A DNA stretch of 64,000 nt, taken from the NCBI GenBank assembly GCA_025363355.1, contig JANYEB010000037.1, positions 47,056 through 111,055 of the forward strand. Reading direction: 5' to 3'. How positions within the stretch are numbered: position 1 is the first letter of the stretch; each line of letters begins with the position of its first letter. The translations under genes and the position numbers were made by a program. This DNA is from Chitinophagaceae bacterium. GTDB lineage: Bacteria > Bacteroidota > Bacteroidia > Chitinophagales > Chitinophagaceae. Below the pieces are notes generated by a model that saw nothing but the letters and a program-made list of their open reading frames with translations, searched no databases and was not told where the DNA came from. Below are positions 1-9,233 of this stretch, one piece after another.

Positions 1-856
1 CATAGAAAGGATTAAATCCTTCGTTTACCATTGCTTCGGTAACTTTTGTAATTATTTTTCCTTTGTAAATTGGTTGAGAAAGCAACCAAGCCCCCTGACC
101 TAAATAATTTACTATTAAACAGATTTTTACAAAAATCCACGAGTAACGAATATTGTTTTTGCCACAATGTCCCAAATCGCTATACAAAGCTTCTGCTCCT
201 GTGGTACATAAAAATACTGCTCCCATTATCCAAAAACCTTGGGGATAATGCACTAATAAATCATACGCATAATAAGGATTAAATGCTTTAAAAATACTTG
301 AGTCAATGTGCATAAAACCCAATGTAGCCAACATTAAAAACCAAATGCCCATTAAAGGTCCAAATAATTTTCCAATTGAAGTAGTGCCAAATTGTTGCAG
401 CAAAAAAAGCACCGTTAAAATGCCAATAACAATATAAACGATTACCAAACTTCCTTCTTGTATTTCAAAATGGGGTAGCTGTTTTAAACCTTCAACAGCC
501 GATGTTACAGATATTGGGGGCGTTATCATTCCATCTGCTAAAAGTGCAGCCCCACCAAGCATTGCAGGTATTACAAGCCATTTTTTTCTTCGCCTTACTA
601 AGGCATACAAACTAAAAATTCCACCTTCACCTTTGTTATCAGCTTGCAGCGTAAGAATAACATATTTGAATGTTGTCTGTAAAGTAAGTGTCCAAATAAT
701 GCACGACAACCCACCTAAAATAAGTTGCTCTGTAATTACTTTGTCTTTGATAATTGCGTTGAGAACGTAGAGAGGAGAAGTACCTATATCGCCATAAATA
801 ATTCCTAAAGCAATAATTAATCCTGCTGCTGAAACCCTGTTGATATGCTTGCCCAC
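1..856 (-). CDS. kup: Kup-family potassium uptake protein (partial, N-terminal part)
   Basis: The reverse-strand frame is open without interruption from the left edge to about position 856, giving about 285 N-terminal residues; the rest lies outside the window. It reads through the Kup family hallmark GIIYGDIGTSPLY near the N-terminus and then successive hydrophobic helices, including GPLMGIWFLMLATLGF and GAVFLCTTGAEALYSDLGH, all typical of KUP/HAK/KT K+/H+ symporters in the inner membrane. No ATG precedes the conserved region. I place the start at a GTG at 856 because it gives VGKHINRVSAAG, the usual family N-terminus; TTG codons at 889 and 901 are alternatives, and stop codons follow farther upstream. 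The family is clear, the exact start is not. Confidence 0.9.
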   Translation of the reverse strand, partial: MGKHINRVSAAGLIIALGIIYGDIGTSPLYVLNAIIKDKVITEQLILGGLSCIIWTLTLQTTFKYVILTLQADNKGEGGIFSLYALVRRRKKWLVIPAMLGGAALLADGMITPPISVTSAVEGLKQLPHFEIQEGSLVIVYIVIGILTVLFLLQQFGTTSIGKLFGPLMGIWFLMLATLGFMHIDSSIFKAFNPYYAYDLLVHYPQGFWIMGAVFLCTTGAEALYSDLGHCGKNNIRYSWIFVKICLIVNYLGQGAWLLSQPIYKGKIITKVTEAMVNEGFNPFY

Positions 857-1014
857 AAAAAGTGAAGTTGGTTGAGAAATAAAGTACAAATGTATAAGCA
901 AACCGACGATTGTAAAGATTATTTTGTGATAAGCAAGAATTGATATTACCTATTATGTAAACAAATCAAAATTTTCATCTATATAGTTTTATCAGTTAGT
1001 AGTGTGTTTAGCAT

Positions 1015-1022
1015 TACTTTTG
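1015..1022 (+). promoter_or_regulatory. Candidate Bacteroidota -7 element
   Basis: TACTTTTG matches the Bacteroidota -7 consensus TAnnTTTG and lies 31 bases before the ATG of the secreted-protein gene. No good TTTG -33 element is seen at the usual distance, so the call rests on one half-site and its position. Confidence 0.4.
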
Positions 1023-1053
1023 AGTAAGGATTTAGACGTTTAATTTTTGATAT

Positions 1054-2571
1054 ATGAAGAAGATATTTTTTTGTTTGATGATAATTTTTTATAGCCATTT
1101 AGCATTTGCACAAAAAATCATTTACACCGAACCCGATAGAGATGATGCTCGTGATATGAAGTATGAAGTGATTGGCAAAATAAATGGAAAGTTTTTGGTT
1201 TATAAAGCATCGCAAAACACACATTATATCAGTGCTTTTGATGGAGAAATGAAACTACTTAGCAAACAAAAACTAGACTATTTAACAGACAGGGTTTTTA
1301 ATGTTGATTTTGTGAAGTATCCAGATTTTGCATACCTATTTTATCAATATCAAAAAAGAAATATCATCTATTGTATGGCTGCAAAAATTGATGCAGATGG
1401 AAAGAAAATTGGTGAGGTAATACAGCTAGATACCACAGATTCAAGAGAGGTTCAAAACAATAAAATTTATTCTTTTGTTCAAAGTGCAGACAAGCAAAAA
1501 ATTGCTTTTTTCAAAATAAACACAATGGATAGTAAAATCCATTACATCACAACACTTTTGTTTGATAATAATCTTACGCTTATTAATAAATCATCCGAAG
1601 CTGTTTTAATGGCTAATCGTAACAGTTATTTAACAGCATTTGAGGTTAATAATAAAGGAGGTTTTGCTTTTTTAAATGCAACCAGCAGTAGTGGAAACGA
1701 TAATATTAGCAAACTTGTGTTAATTATAAAAGAACCTAATAGCCCATTCAAATACTATGACATTAAAAAGCTTGAAAATGTTTTTTTAGATGAAGTGAAA
1801 ATAAAAGCAGATAACATCAATAATCAATACTTAATAACTTCTTTCTATAGCAATAAACGTCGAGGAGATGTACAAGGTGTTTATGTAAGCATTTGGGATA
1901 ATATCAATGACACAGAAAAAGTTTCAACAAAAACTGCATTTAACGACGAGTTTAGAAGTGATGCAAAAGGAGATGCTACAGTTAAAGCTGCATTTAACGA
2001 TTATTTTCTTAAAGAAATTGTAGCAAAAAAAGATGGAGGTTTTTTGGCAGTAACAGAATGTGAGTACACTAGCACAAGAGGGGGAAATAATTTAAACAGA
2101 TGGGATTATTTAAACAGTTCTTCAAGTTTTGGTTCAGGGGGATTTTATTCAATGAACTCGCCAGGCTTTAGTTCTTATCCTTGGTCCAGATATGGAAACT
2201 CAAGTGGCATAACGAGATATTATGCAGATAATGTTGCTGTGATAAGTTTTGATTCTACAGGAAAAATTCAATGGAGCAATGTTGTTCGTAAATCTCAATT
2301 TGATGATGATGTAGATGCATTTATTGGGTTTGGAATGTTTAATTCAGGCAATCAGCTTAAAATTTTATTTAATGTGTTAGAAAGAGGGCAACGAATTTTA
2401 AACGAGCAAAGTATAACAACCGATGGTCAAATTATTAGAAGTTCAACATTAAAAGGATTAGACAAAGGCTACGACTTTATGCCACGAAATGCTAAACAAG
2501 TTGCAGCAAGGCAAATAATAGTTCCTTGTATGTTGCGTACTTTTCTTTGTTTTGCAAAAATTGATTATTAA
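1054..2571 (+). CDS. Secreted protein of unknown function
   Basis: The 505-residue product starts with a clear Sec signal peptide (MKKIFFCLMIIF... ending AFAQ), so the mature protein is probably periplasmic or exported. I recognise no catalytic motif. The body has many short beta-like segments and repeated aromatic, Asp and Lys patches, compatible with a beta-propeller-like fold, but this is only an impression. Around residues 350-390 is a Ser/Gly/Tyr/Asn-rich low-complexity stretch (SSSSFGSGGFYSMNSPGFSS) that looks like a surface loop. There is no C-terminal T9SS sorting domain. The stop lies 5 bases before the next gene, a membrane protein, so the two are probably co-transcribed and may work together. 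Confidence 0.8.
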   Translation: MKKIFFCLMIIFYSHLAFAQKIIYTEPDRDDARDMKYEVIGKINGKFLVYKASQNTHYISAFDGEMKLLSKQKLDYLTDRVFNVDFVKYPDFAYLFYQYQKRNIIYCMAAKIDADGKKIGEVIQLDTTDSREVQNNKIYSFVQSADKQKIAFFKINTMDSKIHYITTLLFDNNLTLINKSSEAVLMANRNSYLTAFEVNNKGGFAFLNATSSSGNDNISKLVLIIKEPNSPFKYYDIKKLENVFLDEVKIKADNINNQYLITSFYSNKRRGDVQGVYVSIWDNINDTEKVSTKTAFNDEFRSDAKGDATVKAAFNDYFLKEIVAKKDGGFLAVTECEYTSTRGGNNLNRWDYLNSSSSFGSGGFYSMNSPGFSSYPWSRYGNSSGITRYYADNVAVISFDSTGKIQWSNVVRKSQFDDDVDAFIGFGMFNSGNQLKILFNVLERGQRILNEQSITTDGQIIRSSTLKGLDKGYDFMPRNAKQVAARQIIVPCMLRTFLCFAKIDY

Positions 2572-2576
2572 ATACA

Positions 2577-3554
2577 GTGATTTCCATTTTTAGAGACAAA
2601 TCTATTATTGCCATTTTTGGTTTGGTGTTATGTGCATTGCTTATACACCTTCACATCTTTACTGTTCCTGTTATTATAAAAGCAGATGCAGACACTGGTG
2701 TGTTTTCTTTGGTTCTAAAAACATACTTAACACGGCTACAACCTTTTGTTATTAATTTCATCTACATAGCTTTATTGTTATTGCAAGCAATAAGATTAAA
2801 TATAGTATTGAACGATAGCAAAATGTTTAACAAAGCTGGCTTTACAACAGGGTTTGCATATATATTACTGTCTGGCTTGCTTTTAAATGCATATACATTA
2901 ACTCCAGCATTACTTACAATTAGTTTGATAATATTGATTGTAAAAAATGCTTTTTCACTATACAATAATCCTTCTGCAAAAGGCTTGATTTTTAATATTG
3001 GATTTATTAGCACGCTAAGTGTTATTTGCTATCAACCAAGTATTCTATTGTTGGTTGCAGTGATGTTTGCTTTAGGAATATTACGTGCTTTTAGACCTGC
3101 AGAATGGTTGATTTTAATTCTTGGAATGATAGCTCCAACCTATTTATTATTATCTGGCCTTTTTTTATTCGATAAGATGAACTTGTTGCCAATGTTTTTG
3201 CCCAAAATACATTTTGCAGTTTCAATAATAAAAGACCCTTGGTATTGGTTCAATTTGTCAACAATTGTAGTTTTGGTAATTGCAGGCTTGATTTTATGGT
3301 ATCCAAACAGCAATAGAATGGTTATTCAAACAAGAAAAAACTGGGTCGTAATGCTTGTTTTTTCATTGTTATTATTATTGGGTTTATTTGCTTTTAATGC
3401 CAACAATCAGTTTCCCGAAATTTTATGTTTGGTTCCTATGGCTGCATTTCTTTCAAATTATTTTCTTTATACCCGAAGATCAATATTGGCTAATTTATTA
3501 GTCTTGATATCCGTTGTCTTAGTTGTACATCATAATTTACAAATAATGAGGTAG
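2577..3554 (+). CDS. Polytopic membrane protein, DUF6427-like
   Basis: The 325-residue product is almost entirely hydrophobic, with about ten predicted membrane segments and short loops, so it is an integral inner-membrane protein. The start (ISIFRDKS...), length and loop motif FRPAEW resemble the uncharacterised Bacteroidota family DUF6427; I make that assignment from memory of the family pattern. No transporter or enzyme signature is visible. The start is a GTG at 2577, five bases after the stop of the upstream secreted-protein gene, with no in-frame ATG near, which points to translational coupling in a two-gene operon. Function is unknown. Confidence 0.75.
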   Translation: MISIFRDKSIIAIFGLVLCALLIHLHIFTVPVIIKADADTGVFSLVLKTYLTRLQPFVINFIYIALLLLQAIRLNIVLNDSKMFNKAGFTTGFAYILLSGLLLNAYTLTPALLTISLIILIVKNAFSLYNNPSAKGLIFNIGFISTLSVICYQPSILLLVAVMFALGILRAFRPAEWLILILGMIAPTYLLLSGLFLFDKMNLLPMFLPKIHFAVSIIKDPWYWFNLSTIVVLVIAGLILWYPNSNRMVIQTRKNWVVMLVFSLLLLLGLFAFNANNQFPEILCLVPMAAFLSNYFLYTRRSILANLLVLISVVLVVHHNLQIMR

Positions 3555-3683
3555 GCTTTTTGGGTTATGCACATTTTAATGATATAAGAGTTTCGCCAAA
3601 TTAATAAATTCAATACAAAAAGATATAAAATTCTAACTAGAAAAAAAATGTCTAAGGCTTTTTGCTGAAACCACAAAATTCAA

Positions 3684-3715
3684 TTTGTCTATATTATCCA
3701 CATCCCCTACTTTTG
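3684..3715 (+). promoter_or_regulatory. Promoter for rpoC, Bacteroidota -33/-7 type
   Basis: TTTG at 3684-3687 and TACTTTTG at 3708-3715, separated by 20 bases, match the Bacteroidota housekeeping consensus (TTTG, about 19-20 bases, TAnnTTTG). A start site near 3720 would give rpoC an untranslated leader of roughly 225 bases. This is the most complete two-part promoter I found in the window. Confidence 0.6.
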
Positions 3716-3865
3716 CAAACTCTAATTTGGTTAGTAGTATCTTTTAAAAAAATGGGTTACATTTCTTTTGTTCAACAGTAATAAAAAGAGTGCCTTTATG
3801 TCTTAGAGGCAATATAAAAATAAGTCATCAAACCCCAATCTACAAAGAGCTACAATCCAACTAAT

Positions 3866-3887
3866 TAAATTGAATGCATTCAATTTA
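3866..3887. repeat. 22-bp perfect palindrome in the rpoC leader
   Basis: The segment centred on GAATGCATTC reads identically on both strands over 22 bases, 60 bases before the rpoC ATG. It has no loop, so it suits a dimeric DNA-binding protein better than an RNA hairpin. It lies about 150 bases downstream of the predicted promoter. Confidence 0.6.
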
Positions 3888-3947
3888 TTGCTATACTATT
3901 TAGTAATAAATGAGTTTTTTATAAATACTAAATCATAAATATAATTT

Positions 3948-6900
3948 ATGGCACTGAAAAAAGAAGTCAATCGCACCAAGAGTACCTTCTCACAAATTAC
4001 CATCAGCCTTGCCTCTCCAGATTCTATTTTGGAAAGAAGTTTTGGCGAAGTTTTAAAGCCTGAAACCATTAACTATCGCACCTATAAACCAGAAAGAGAT
4101 GGTTTGTTTTGCGAAAGAATTTTTGGACCAGTAAAAGACTTTGAATGTGCTTGTGGAAAATACAAACGTATTCGTTACAAGGGTATTGTTTGTGATCGTT
4201 GTGGTGTTGAAGTTACAGAAAAGAAAGTGCGTAGAGAAAGAATGGGACACGTTAAATTAGTTGTTCCTGTTGTTCATATTTGGTATTTCAAAAGCTTACC
4301 TAACAAGATTGGTTATTTGTTAGGAATGAGTTCTAAAAAAATTGAAAGTATTGTATACTACGAGCGTTATGTAGTAATACAAGGTGGCGTTAAAGATTCT
4401 TTGGGTGTTGGAGATTTGTTGAGTGAAGAAGAATATTTAGATATTCTTGATAATTTGCCAAAAGACAACCAATATTTACCTGACGAAGATCCTCAAAAAT
4501 TCATTGCTAAAATGGGTGCTGAGTCAATCAGTGACTTGTTAGCTAGATTAGATTTAGATGAATTAAGCTATCAATTGCGTAATGCAGCTGCAACAGAAAC
4601 ATCTCAACAAAGAAAAGCTGATGCTTTAAAAAGATTGAGTGTTGTTGAAGCTTTCAGAGATTCTGCTTTAAGAATTACAAACCGTCCAGAATGGATGGTG
4701 ATGCAATATATTCCAGTTATTCCACCAGAATTAAGACCATTGGTTCCTTTAGATGGTGGTCGTTTTGCAAGTTCTGATTTGAACGATTTATATCGTCGTG
4801 TCATTATTAGAAACAATCGTTTAAAAAGATTAATGGAGATTAAAGCTCCAGAAGTTATCTTAAGAAACGAAAAAAGAATGTTGCAAGAAGCAATAGATTC
4901 TTTATTCGATAACTCAAGAAAATCAAATGCTGTTAAAGCAGATGGTGGACGTGCTTTAAAATCTTTAAGTGATGTACTTAAAGGTAAACAAGGTCGTTTC
5001 CGTCAAAACTTATTAGGTAAACGTGTGGATTATTCAGGTCGTTCTGTTATCGTTGTAGGACCAGAGTTGAAAATGCACGAATGTGGTTTACCAAAAGATA
5101 TGGCTGCAGAACTTTTCAAGCCATTTGTTATTCGTAAATTAATTGAAAGAGGTATTGTAAAAACAGTAAAATCAGCTAAGAAATTAGTAGATAAAAAAGA
5201 AGCTGTTATTTGGGATATCTTAGAAAATATTTTGAAAGGACATCCAATTATGTTGAACCGTGCCCCAACGCTTCACAGATTGTCAATCCAATCGTTCCAA
5301 CCAAAATTAGTTGAAGGAAAAGCAATTCAGTTGCACCCATTGGTAACTGCATCTTTCAACGCCGATTTCGATGGTGACCAAATGGCGGTTCACGTTCCAT
5401 TAAGTAGTGCTGCAATATTAGAAGCACAGTTATTAATGTTAGCCTCGCACAACATTTTGAATCCACAAAACGGAACGCCAATTACGCTTCCTTCACAAGA
5501 TATGGTGCTTGGTTTATATTATATGACCAAACCTAAAAAATCTACTGAGACAGAAAAGGTAAGAGGCGAAGGAAAAATATTCTACAATTTAGATGAAGTT
5601 ATCATTGCTTACAATGAAAATACAGTAGATCTTCACGCAGCAATTAAAGTAAAAACTCCTGTTCGTCAAAATGGACAGTTATCTTCTAAAATAATTGAAA
5701 CTACAGTTGGCAGAGCTTTGTTTAACCAATATGTCCCAGAAGAAGTTGGATATATTAATGCTCTTTTAACCAAAAAGAATTTAAGAGAAATTATTGGTGA
5801 TATTATTAAAATTACCAACGTTCCTAAAACTGCTAAATTCCTTGATGAAATTAAAACTTTAGGTTTTAGAATGGCATTTAGAGGCGGTTTGAGCTTTAGT
5901 ATCAATGATCTTATTGTACCAGATTTAAAAGCTGAATTATTAGCTAGTGCTAAAGAAGAAGTTGATGAAGCTTGGGAAAACTATAATATGGGTCTTATTA
6001 CCAATAACGAGCGTTATAACCAAGTTATTGATATTTGGGGTAGAGTAGATACTAAAATTACTGATACCCTAATTAGAGAAATGGCAACAGATAAACAAGG
6101 ATTTAATGCCGTTTATATGATGCTAGATTCTGGAGCAAGAGGTAGTAAAACTCAGGTAAAACAGTTAGTTGGTATTCGTGGATTGATGGCTAAACCAAGA
6201 AAATCTGGTTCATCAGGAAGTGAGGTAATTGAAAATCCAATTCTTTCTAATTTTAAAGGTGGATTGAACGTATTGGATTACTTCATCTCTACGCACGGTG
6301 CTAGAAAAGGTCTTGCAGATACGGCGTTAAAAACAGCAGATGCTGGTTATTTAACAAGAAGATTGGTTGACGTTTCTCAAGATGTTGTTATTGCTGATGA
6401 TGATTGTGGTACATTAAGAGGTATCAATACTTCAGCACTAAAAGATAACGAAGATATTATTGAAAACTTAGCAGATAGAATTGAAGGAAGAACATCGTTA
6501 CACGATGTATTTAATCCTTTAACTGATGAACTAATTATTAAGGCTGGCGAAGAGATTAGTGCAGACGTAGCTAAAGAAATTGAAGAAAGCGGTATTGATG
6601 CAGTTGAAATTCGTTCTGTTCTTACTTGCGAAGCTAAACGTGGCGTTTGTGTTAAATGTTATGGTAAAAACTTGGCAACAGGTTATATTGCTCAACGTGG
6701 AGATGCAGTTGGTATTATTGCAGCTCAGTCAATTGGAGAGCCTGGTACACAGCTTACGTTACGTACCTTCCACGTGGGTGGGGTTGCTGGTAGTGCAAAC
6801 ATTGAAAATGGTTTATTAGCTCGTTTCGATGGTACTATTCAGTTTGATGGTTTACGTTCTGTTGCTGCGGTAAATAATGAGGGAAATAAAATTCAAATAG

Positions 6901-8234
6901 TTATTGGACGTACAGGTGAAGTTAGAATTACAGATGTTAAAGCTGATAAATTATTAATCACCAATAACGTTCCTTATGGATCAACTTTACTTGTTAAAGA
7001 TGGCCAACACGTGAAAAAAGGTGAAATGATTTGCTCTTGGGATCCATTTAACAACGTAATTGTTGCTGAACAAAATGGTACCATTGTGTATGAATCTATC
7101 TTAGATGGTATTACTTATCGTGATGAGTCTGATGATCAAACAGGTCACAGAGAAAAAGTGGTAATTGAAACTAAAGACAAAACAAAAATCCCAACCATTA
7201 TTGTTAATGGTAAAGATGAAAAACAATACAATTTACCTGTAGGTAGTCATATCGTTGTTGAACAAGGCGATGAGGTGAAAGCTGGTCAGGTATTAGTTAA
7301 AATACCACGTGTTCTTGGAAAATTAAGAGATATTACTGGAGGTCTTCCTCGTGTAACTGAATTATTTGAAGCACGTAATCCTGGTAATCCTGCTATTGTT
7401 TGTGAAATTGATGGTGTTGTTACTTTTGGTAATGTTAAACGTGGTAATAGAGAAATCGTTGTTACAAGTAAAGATGAAACAATTAAAAAATATCTTGTTC
7501 CACTAACACGTCAAATTCTTGTTCAAGATGGAGACTTTGTTAAAGCAGGTGCACCATTGTCTGATGGTCAAATTGCTCCTTATGATATCTTAAATATCAA
7601 AGGTCCATTTGCAGTTCAAGAATATGTTGTAAATGAAATTCAAGAGGTTTATCGTTTACAAGGTGTACGTATCAATGATAAACACATTGAAGTAATTGTT
7701 CGTCAAATGATGAAAAAAGTTGAAATCAAAGATGCTGGTGATACCAAATTCTTAGAGGAAGATTTAGAAGACAGATTTGACTTTATTAACGAGAACGACA
7801 GAATCTACGATAAAAAAGTTGTTACAGAACCAGGAGAAAGTACAAAAATGCGTGCTGGTCAAATTGTAACACTTAGAGAGTTAAGAGAAGAAAATTCAGT
7901 TCTTCGTCGTGCAGATAAAAAACCTGTTGAAGTTCGTGATGCACAACCAGCAACTGCAACTCCAGTGTTGTTAGGTATCACAAAAGCCTCATTGGGTGTG
8001 CCAAGTTGGATTTCTGCTGCATCATTCCAAGAAACTACCAAAGTATTAAGCCAAGCTGCTATCAATGGTAAAACAGATGGAATGTTAGGCTTGAAAGAAA
8101 ACGTTATTACTGGTCACTTAATTCCTGCAGGAACTGGACAACGTGAGTTTGAAAATATGATTGTAGGAAGTAAAGAAGAGTACGAAGTATTAACTACGGC
8201 TCGTGAAGCACTGAATTTTGATGATGAAGAATAA
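3948..8234 (+). CDS. rpoC: RNA polymerase beta' subunit
   Basis: The 1428-residue product is the beta' subunit of DNA-dependent RNA polymerase, which carries part of the catalytic centre. Visible landmarks in order: N-terminal zinc-ribbon cysteines C67, C69, C82 and C85; the Mg-binding catalytic motif NADFDGDQ with D473, D475 and D477; the second zinc site C820, C894, C901 and C904; and a C-terminal clamp/jaw region ending shortly after [10 protein letters not shown]. The length fits Bacteroidota RpoC. The ATG at 3948 gives the expected N-terminus. It is unusual that rpoB is not directly upstream; a membrane-protein gene and a 393-base gap are there instead, with a dedicated promoter. A strong terminator follows at 8258-8290, so rpoC appears to be a single-gene transcript. 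Confidence 0.99.
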   Translation: MALKKEVNRTKSTFSQITISLASPDSILERSFGEVLKPETINYRTYKPERDGLFCERIFGPVKDFECACGKYKRIRYKGIVCDRCGVEVTEKKVRRERMGHVKLVVPVVHIWYFKSLPNKIGYLLGMSSKKIESIVYYERYVVIQGGVKDSLGVGDLLSEEEYLDILDNLPKDNQYLPDEDPQKFIAKMGAESISDLLARLDLDELSYQLRNAAATETSQQRKADALKRLSVVEAFRDSALRITNRPEWMVMQYIPVIPPELRPLVPLDGGRFASSDLNDLYRRVIIRNNRLKRLMEIKAPEVILRNEKRMLQEAIDSLFDNSRKSNAVKADGGRALKSLSDVLKGKQGRFRQNLLGKRVDYSGRSVIVVGPELKMHECGLPKDMAAELFKPFVIRKLIERGIVKTVKSAKKLVDKKEAVIWDILENILKGHPIMLNRAPTLHRLSIQSFQPKLVEGKAIQLHPLVTASFNADFDGDQMAVHVPLSSAAILEAQLLMLASHNILNPQNGTPITLPSQDMVLGLYYMTKPKKSTETEKVRGEGKIFYNLDEVIIAYNENTVDLHAAIKVKTPVRQNGQLSSKIIETTVGRALFNQYVPEEVGYINALLTKKNLREIIGDIIKITNVPKTAKFLDEIKTLGFRMAFRGGLSFSINDLIVPDLKAELLASAKEEVDEAWENYNMGLITNNERYNQVIDIWGRVDTKITDTLIREMATDKQGFNAVYMMLDSGARGSKTQVKQLVGIRGLMAKPRKSGSSGSEVIENPILSNFKGGLNVLDYFISTHGARKGLADTALKTADAGYLTRRLVDVSQDVVIADDDCGTLRGINTSALKDNEDIIENLADRIEGRTSLHDVFNPLTDELIIKAGEEISADVAKEIEESGIDAVEIRSVLTCEAKRGVCVKCYGKNLATGYIAQRGDAVGIIAAQSIGEPGTQLTLRTFHVGGVAGSANIENGLLARFDGTIQFDGLRSVAAVNNEGNKIQIVIGRTGEVRITDVKADKLLITNNVPYGSTLLVKDGQHVKKGEMICSWDPFNNVIVAEQNGTIVYESILDGITYRDESDDQTGHREKVVIETKDKTKIPTIIVNGKDEKQYNLPVGSHIVVEQGDEVKAGQVLVKIPRVLGKLRDITGGLPRVTELFEARNPGNPAIVCEIDGVVTFGNVKRGNREIVVTSKDETIKKYLVPLTRQILVQDGDFVKAGAPLSDGQIAPYDILNIKGPFAVQEYVVNEIQEVYRLQGVRINDKHIEVIVRQMMKKVEIKDAGDTKFLEEDLEDRFDFINENDRIYDKKVVTEPGESTKMRAGQIVTLRELREENSVLRRADKKPVEVRDAQPATATPVLLGITKASLGVPSWISAASFQETTKVLSQAAINGKTDGMLGLKENVITGHLIPAGTGQREFENMIVGSKEEYEVLTTAREALNFDDEE

Positions 8235-8257
8235 GATCATTATTGATCTAAAATAAT

Positions 8258-8290
8258 AAAAAAGCCCTAGAATTTTTCTAGGGCTTTTTT
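8258..8290 (+). terminator. Rho-independent terminator after rpoC
   Basis: A 15-bp perfect stem (left arm AAAAAAGCCCTAGAA) with a 3-base loop runs into T6. Because the arms carry both the A-tract and the T-tract it could act on both strands. Confidence 0.9.
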
Positions 8291-8397
8291 ATTTCCACAA
8301 TGTTAAAGTTTTTATAATATTACGAAAGTAATAACTAACAAAACAGTCAGTTCTCTTCTACACCATTAACTTCGTAGTGAATTAATAAAACTGCAAA

Positions 8398-8655
8398 ATG
8401 AATCTTTTTGTTACTGGACTTTTGAATGATATGGACGATGTTGATTTAAAAGAAATGTTTGAGTTGTATGGAGAAGTAAAATCTGCCAAGGTTATTATGG
8501 ATAAGTTTACTAATAAAACACGTGGTTTTGGTTTTGTAGATATGCCTAATGACGAAGAAGCAAAAGCTACAATCAACCTGTTGAATGGCGTTAAATTAGG
8601 CAGAAAACAAATGTCTGTTCAAATGGCAGAGCCACAAACAAATTCTAGACGCTAG
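8398..8655 (+). CDS. RRM-type RNA-binding protein
   Basis: The 85-residue product is a single RNA recognition motif. The RNP2 strand is LFVTGL (residues 3-8) and the RNP1 strand is RGFGFVDM (about residues 41-48), both with the aromatic residues that stack on RNA bases. There is a short basic tail (NSRR). Such stand-alone RRM proteins occur in Bacteroidota and Cyanobacteria and are thought to be RNA chaperones or regulators; a specific target cannot be read from sequence. It follows the rpoC terminator by about 110 bases, so it is probably transcribed separately. Confidence 0.93.
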   Translation: MNLFVTGLLNDMDDVDLKEMFELYGEVKSAKVIMDKFTNKTRGFGFVDMPNDEEAKATINLLNGVKLGRKQMSVQMAEPQTNSRR

Positions 8656-8661
8656 TTAATA

Positions 8662-9159
8662 TTATTTCTTAGCATTATCACTTTCTAACTTAAGTCCATT
8701 TGCTACGGCAAATTTCTTTTGTGCAGATAAAACTTCGTTGGTTATAGTTTGTCTTCTACCGACAATGGTTTGTAATTCTTCTACTTTAATATTTCTTGCT
8801 TCATCAGTTGTTGCTTTACCATAACTTTCATAAGTTGTATATGCACTTTTCATAAATGCAAAGTAGCGTAAGTAAGCAGCCTTAAAATTTTCTGCTTCTG
8901 CTATATCTGGTGTGTGTAAACCTTTAATTTCATCTATGGCTTTTTGTATTTTCTGAGCCATCTTCTCTCCAGCAATACTAATGCTATCATATTGTTGATG
9001 TTCAAAATATTTTCCAATCTTCTCTTCAGTTAGTGTAATGTCAGGCAATAATACTTGCTCCTTATTCACAATTTCTTGATTAAAGTTTAAAGCAATTTTA
9101 GTTTTACAAGATACAAAGGTTAGTGCTAGTAATAAAACAAGCAATGATTTTCTAAGCAT
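8662..9159 (-). CDS. Putative lipoprotein of unknown function
   Basis: The 165-residue product has a lipoprotein signal peptide with the lipobox FVSC, placing the lipidated cysteine at residue 18. The mature part is mostly helical and charged, with a segment rich in Tyr and Phe (about residues 93-113) followed by a second long helix and a Lys-rich end. I recognise no enzymatic motif. It converges with the RRM gene (6 bases between stops). A candidate promoter lies at 9185-9192. Confidence 0.8.
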   Translation of the reverse strand: MLRKSLLVLLLALTFVSCKTKIALNFNQEIVNKEQVLLPDITLTEEKIGKYFEHQQYDSISIAGEKMAQKIQKAIDEIKGLHTPDIAEAENFKAAYLRYFAFMKSAYTTYESYGKATTDEARNIKVEELQTIVGRRQTITNEVLSAQKKFAVANGLKLESDNAKK

Positions 9160-9184
9160 AAGTTTAGTTTAAAGTTTTGTGTTT

Positions 9185-9192
9185 CAAATGTA
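9185..9192 (-). promoter_or_regulatory. Candidate -7 element for the lipoprotein gene
   Basis: On the reverse strand this reads TACATTTG, an exact TAnnTTTG match, 25 bases before the ATG at 9159. No clear -33 element. Confidence 0.4.
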
Positions 9193-9233
9193 ATTATATA
9201 ATTTGCCAGAGCAAATAATTATTTAGAAACCAA

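Larger units (their letters stand above)
3555..3947 (+). promoter_or_regulatory. Long rpoC upstream region / leader
   Basis: These 393 bases hold no credible ORF and no rpoB remnant. They contain the promoter at 3684-3715, a small stem (TGCCT 3791-3795 with AGGCA 3807-3811), and a 22-bp perfect palindrome at 3866-3887. No terminator-like U-tract follows either structure. The length and structure suggest a regulated leader, which is inference. Confidence 0.5.

Noticed and set aside
3555-3947. Remnant of rpoB before rpoC
   Set aside because: The gap holds several stop codons in all frames and no segment resembling the RpoB C-terminus.
6580-6819. Overlapping ORF inside rpoC on the same strand
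   Set aside because: It is a shadow frame of a highly conserved gene with no start signal or family match.
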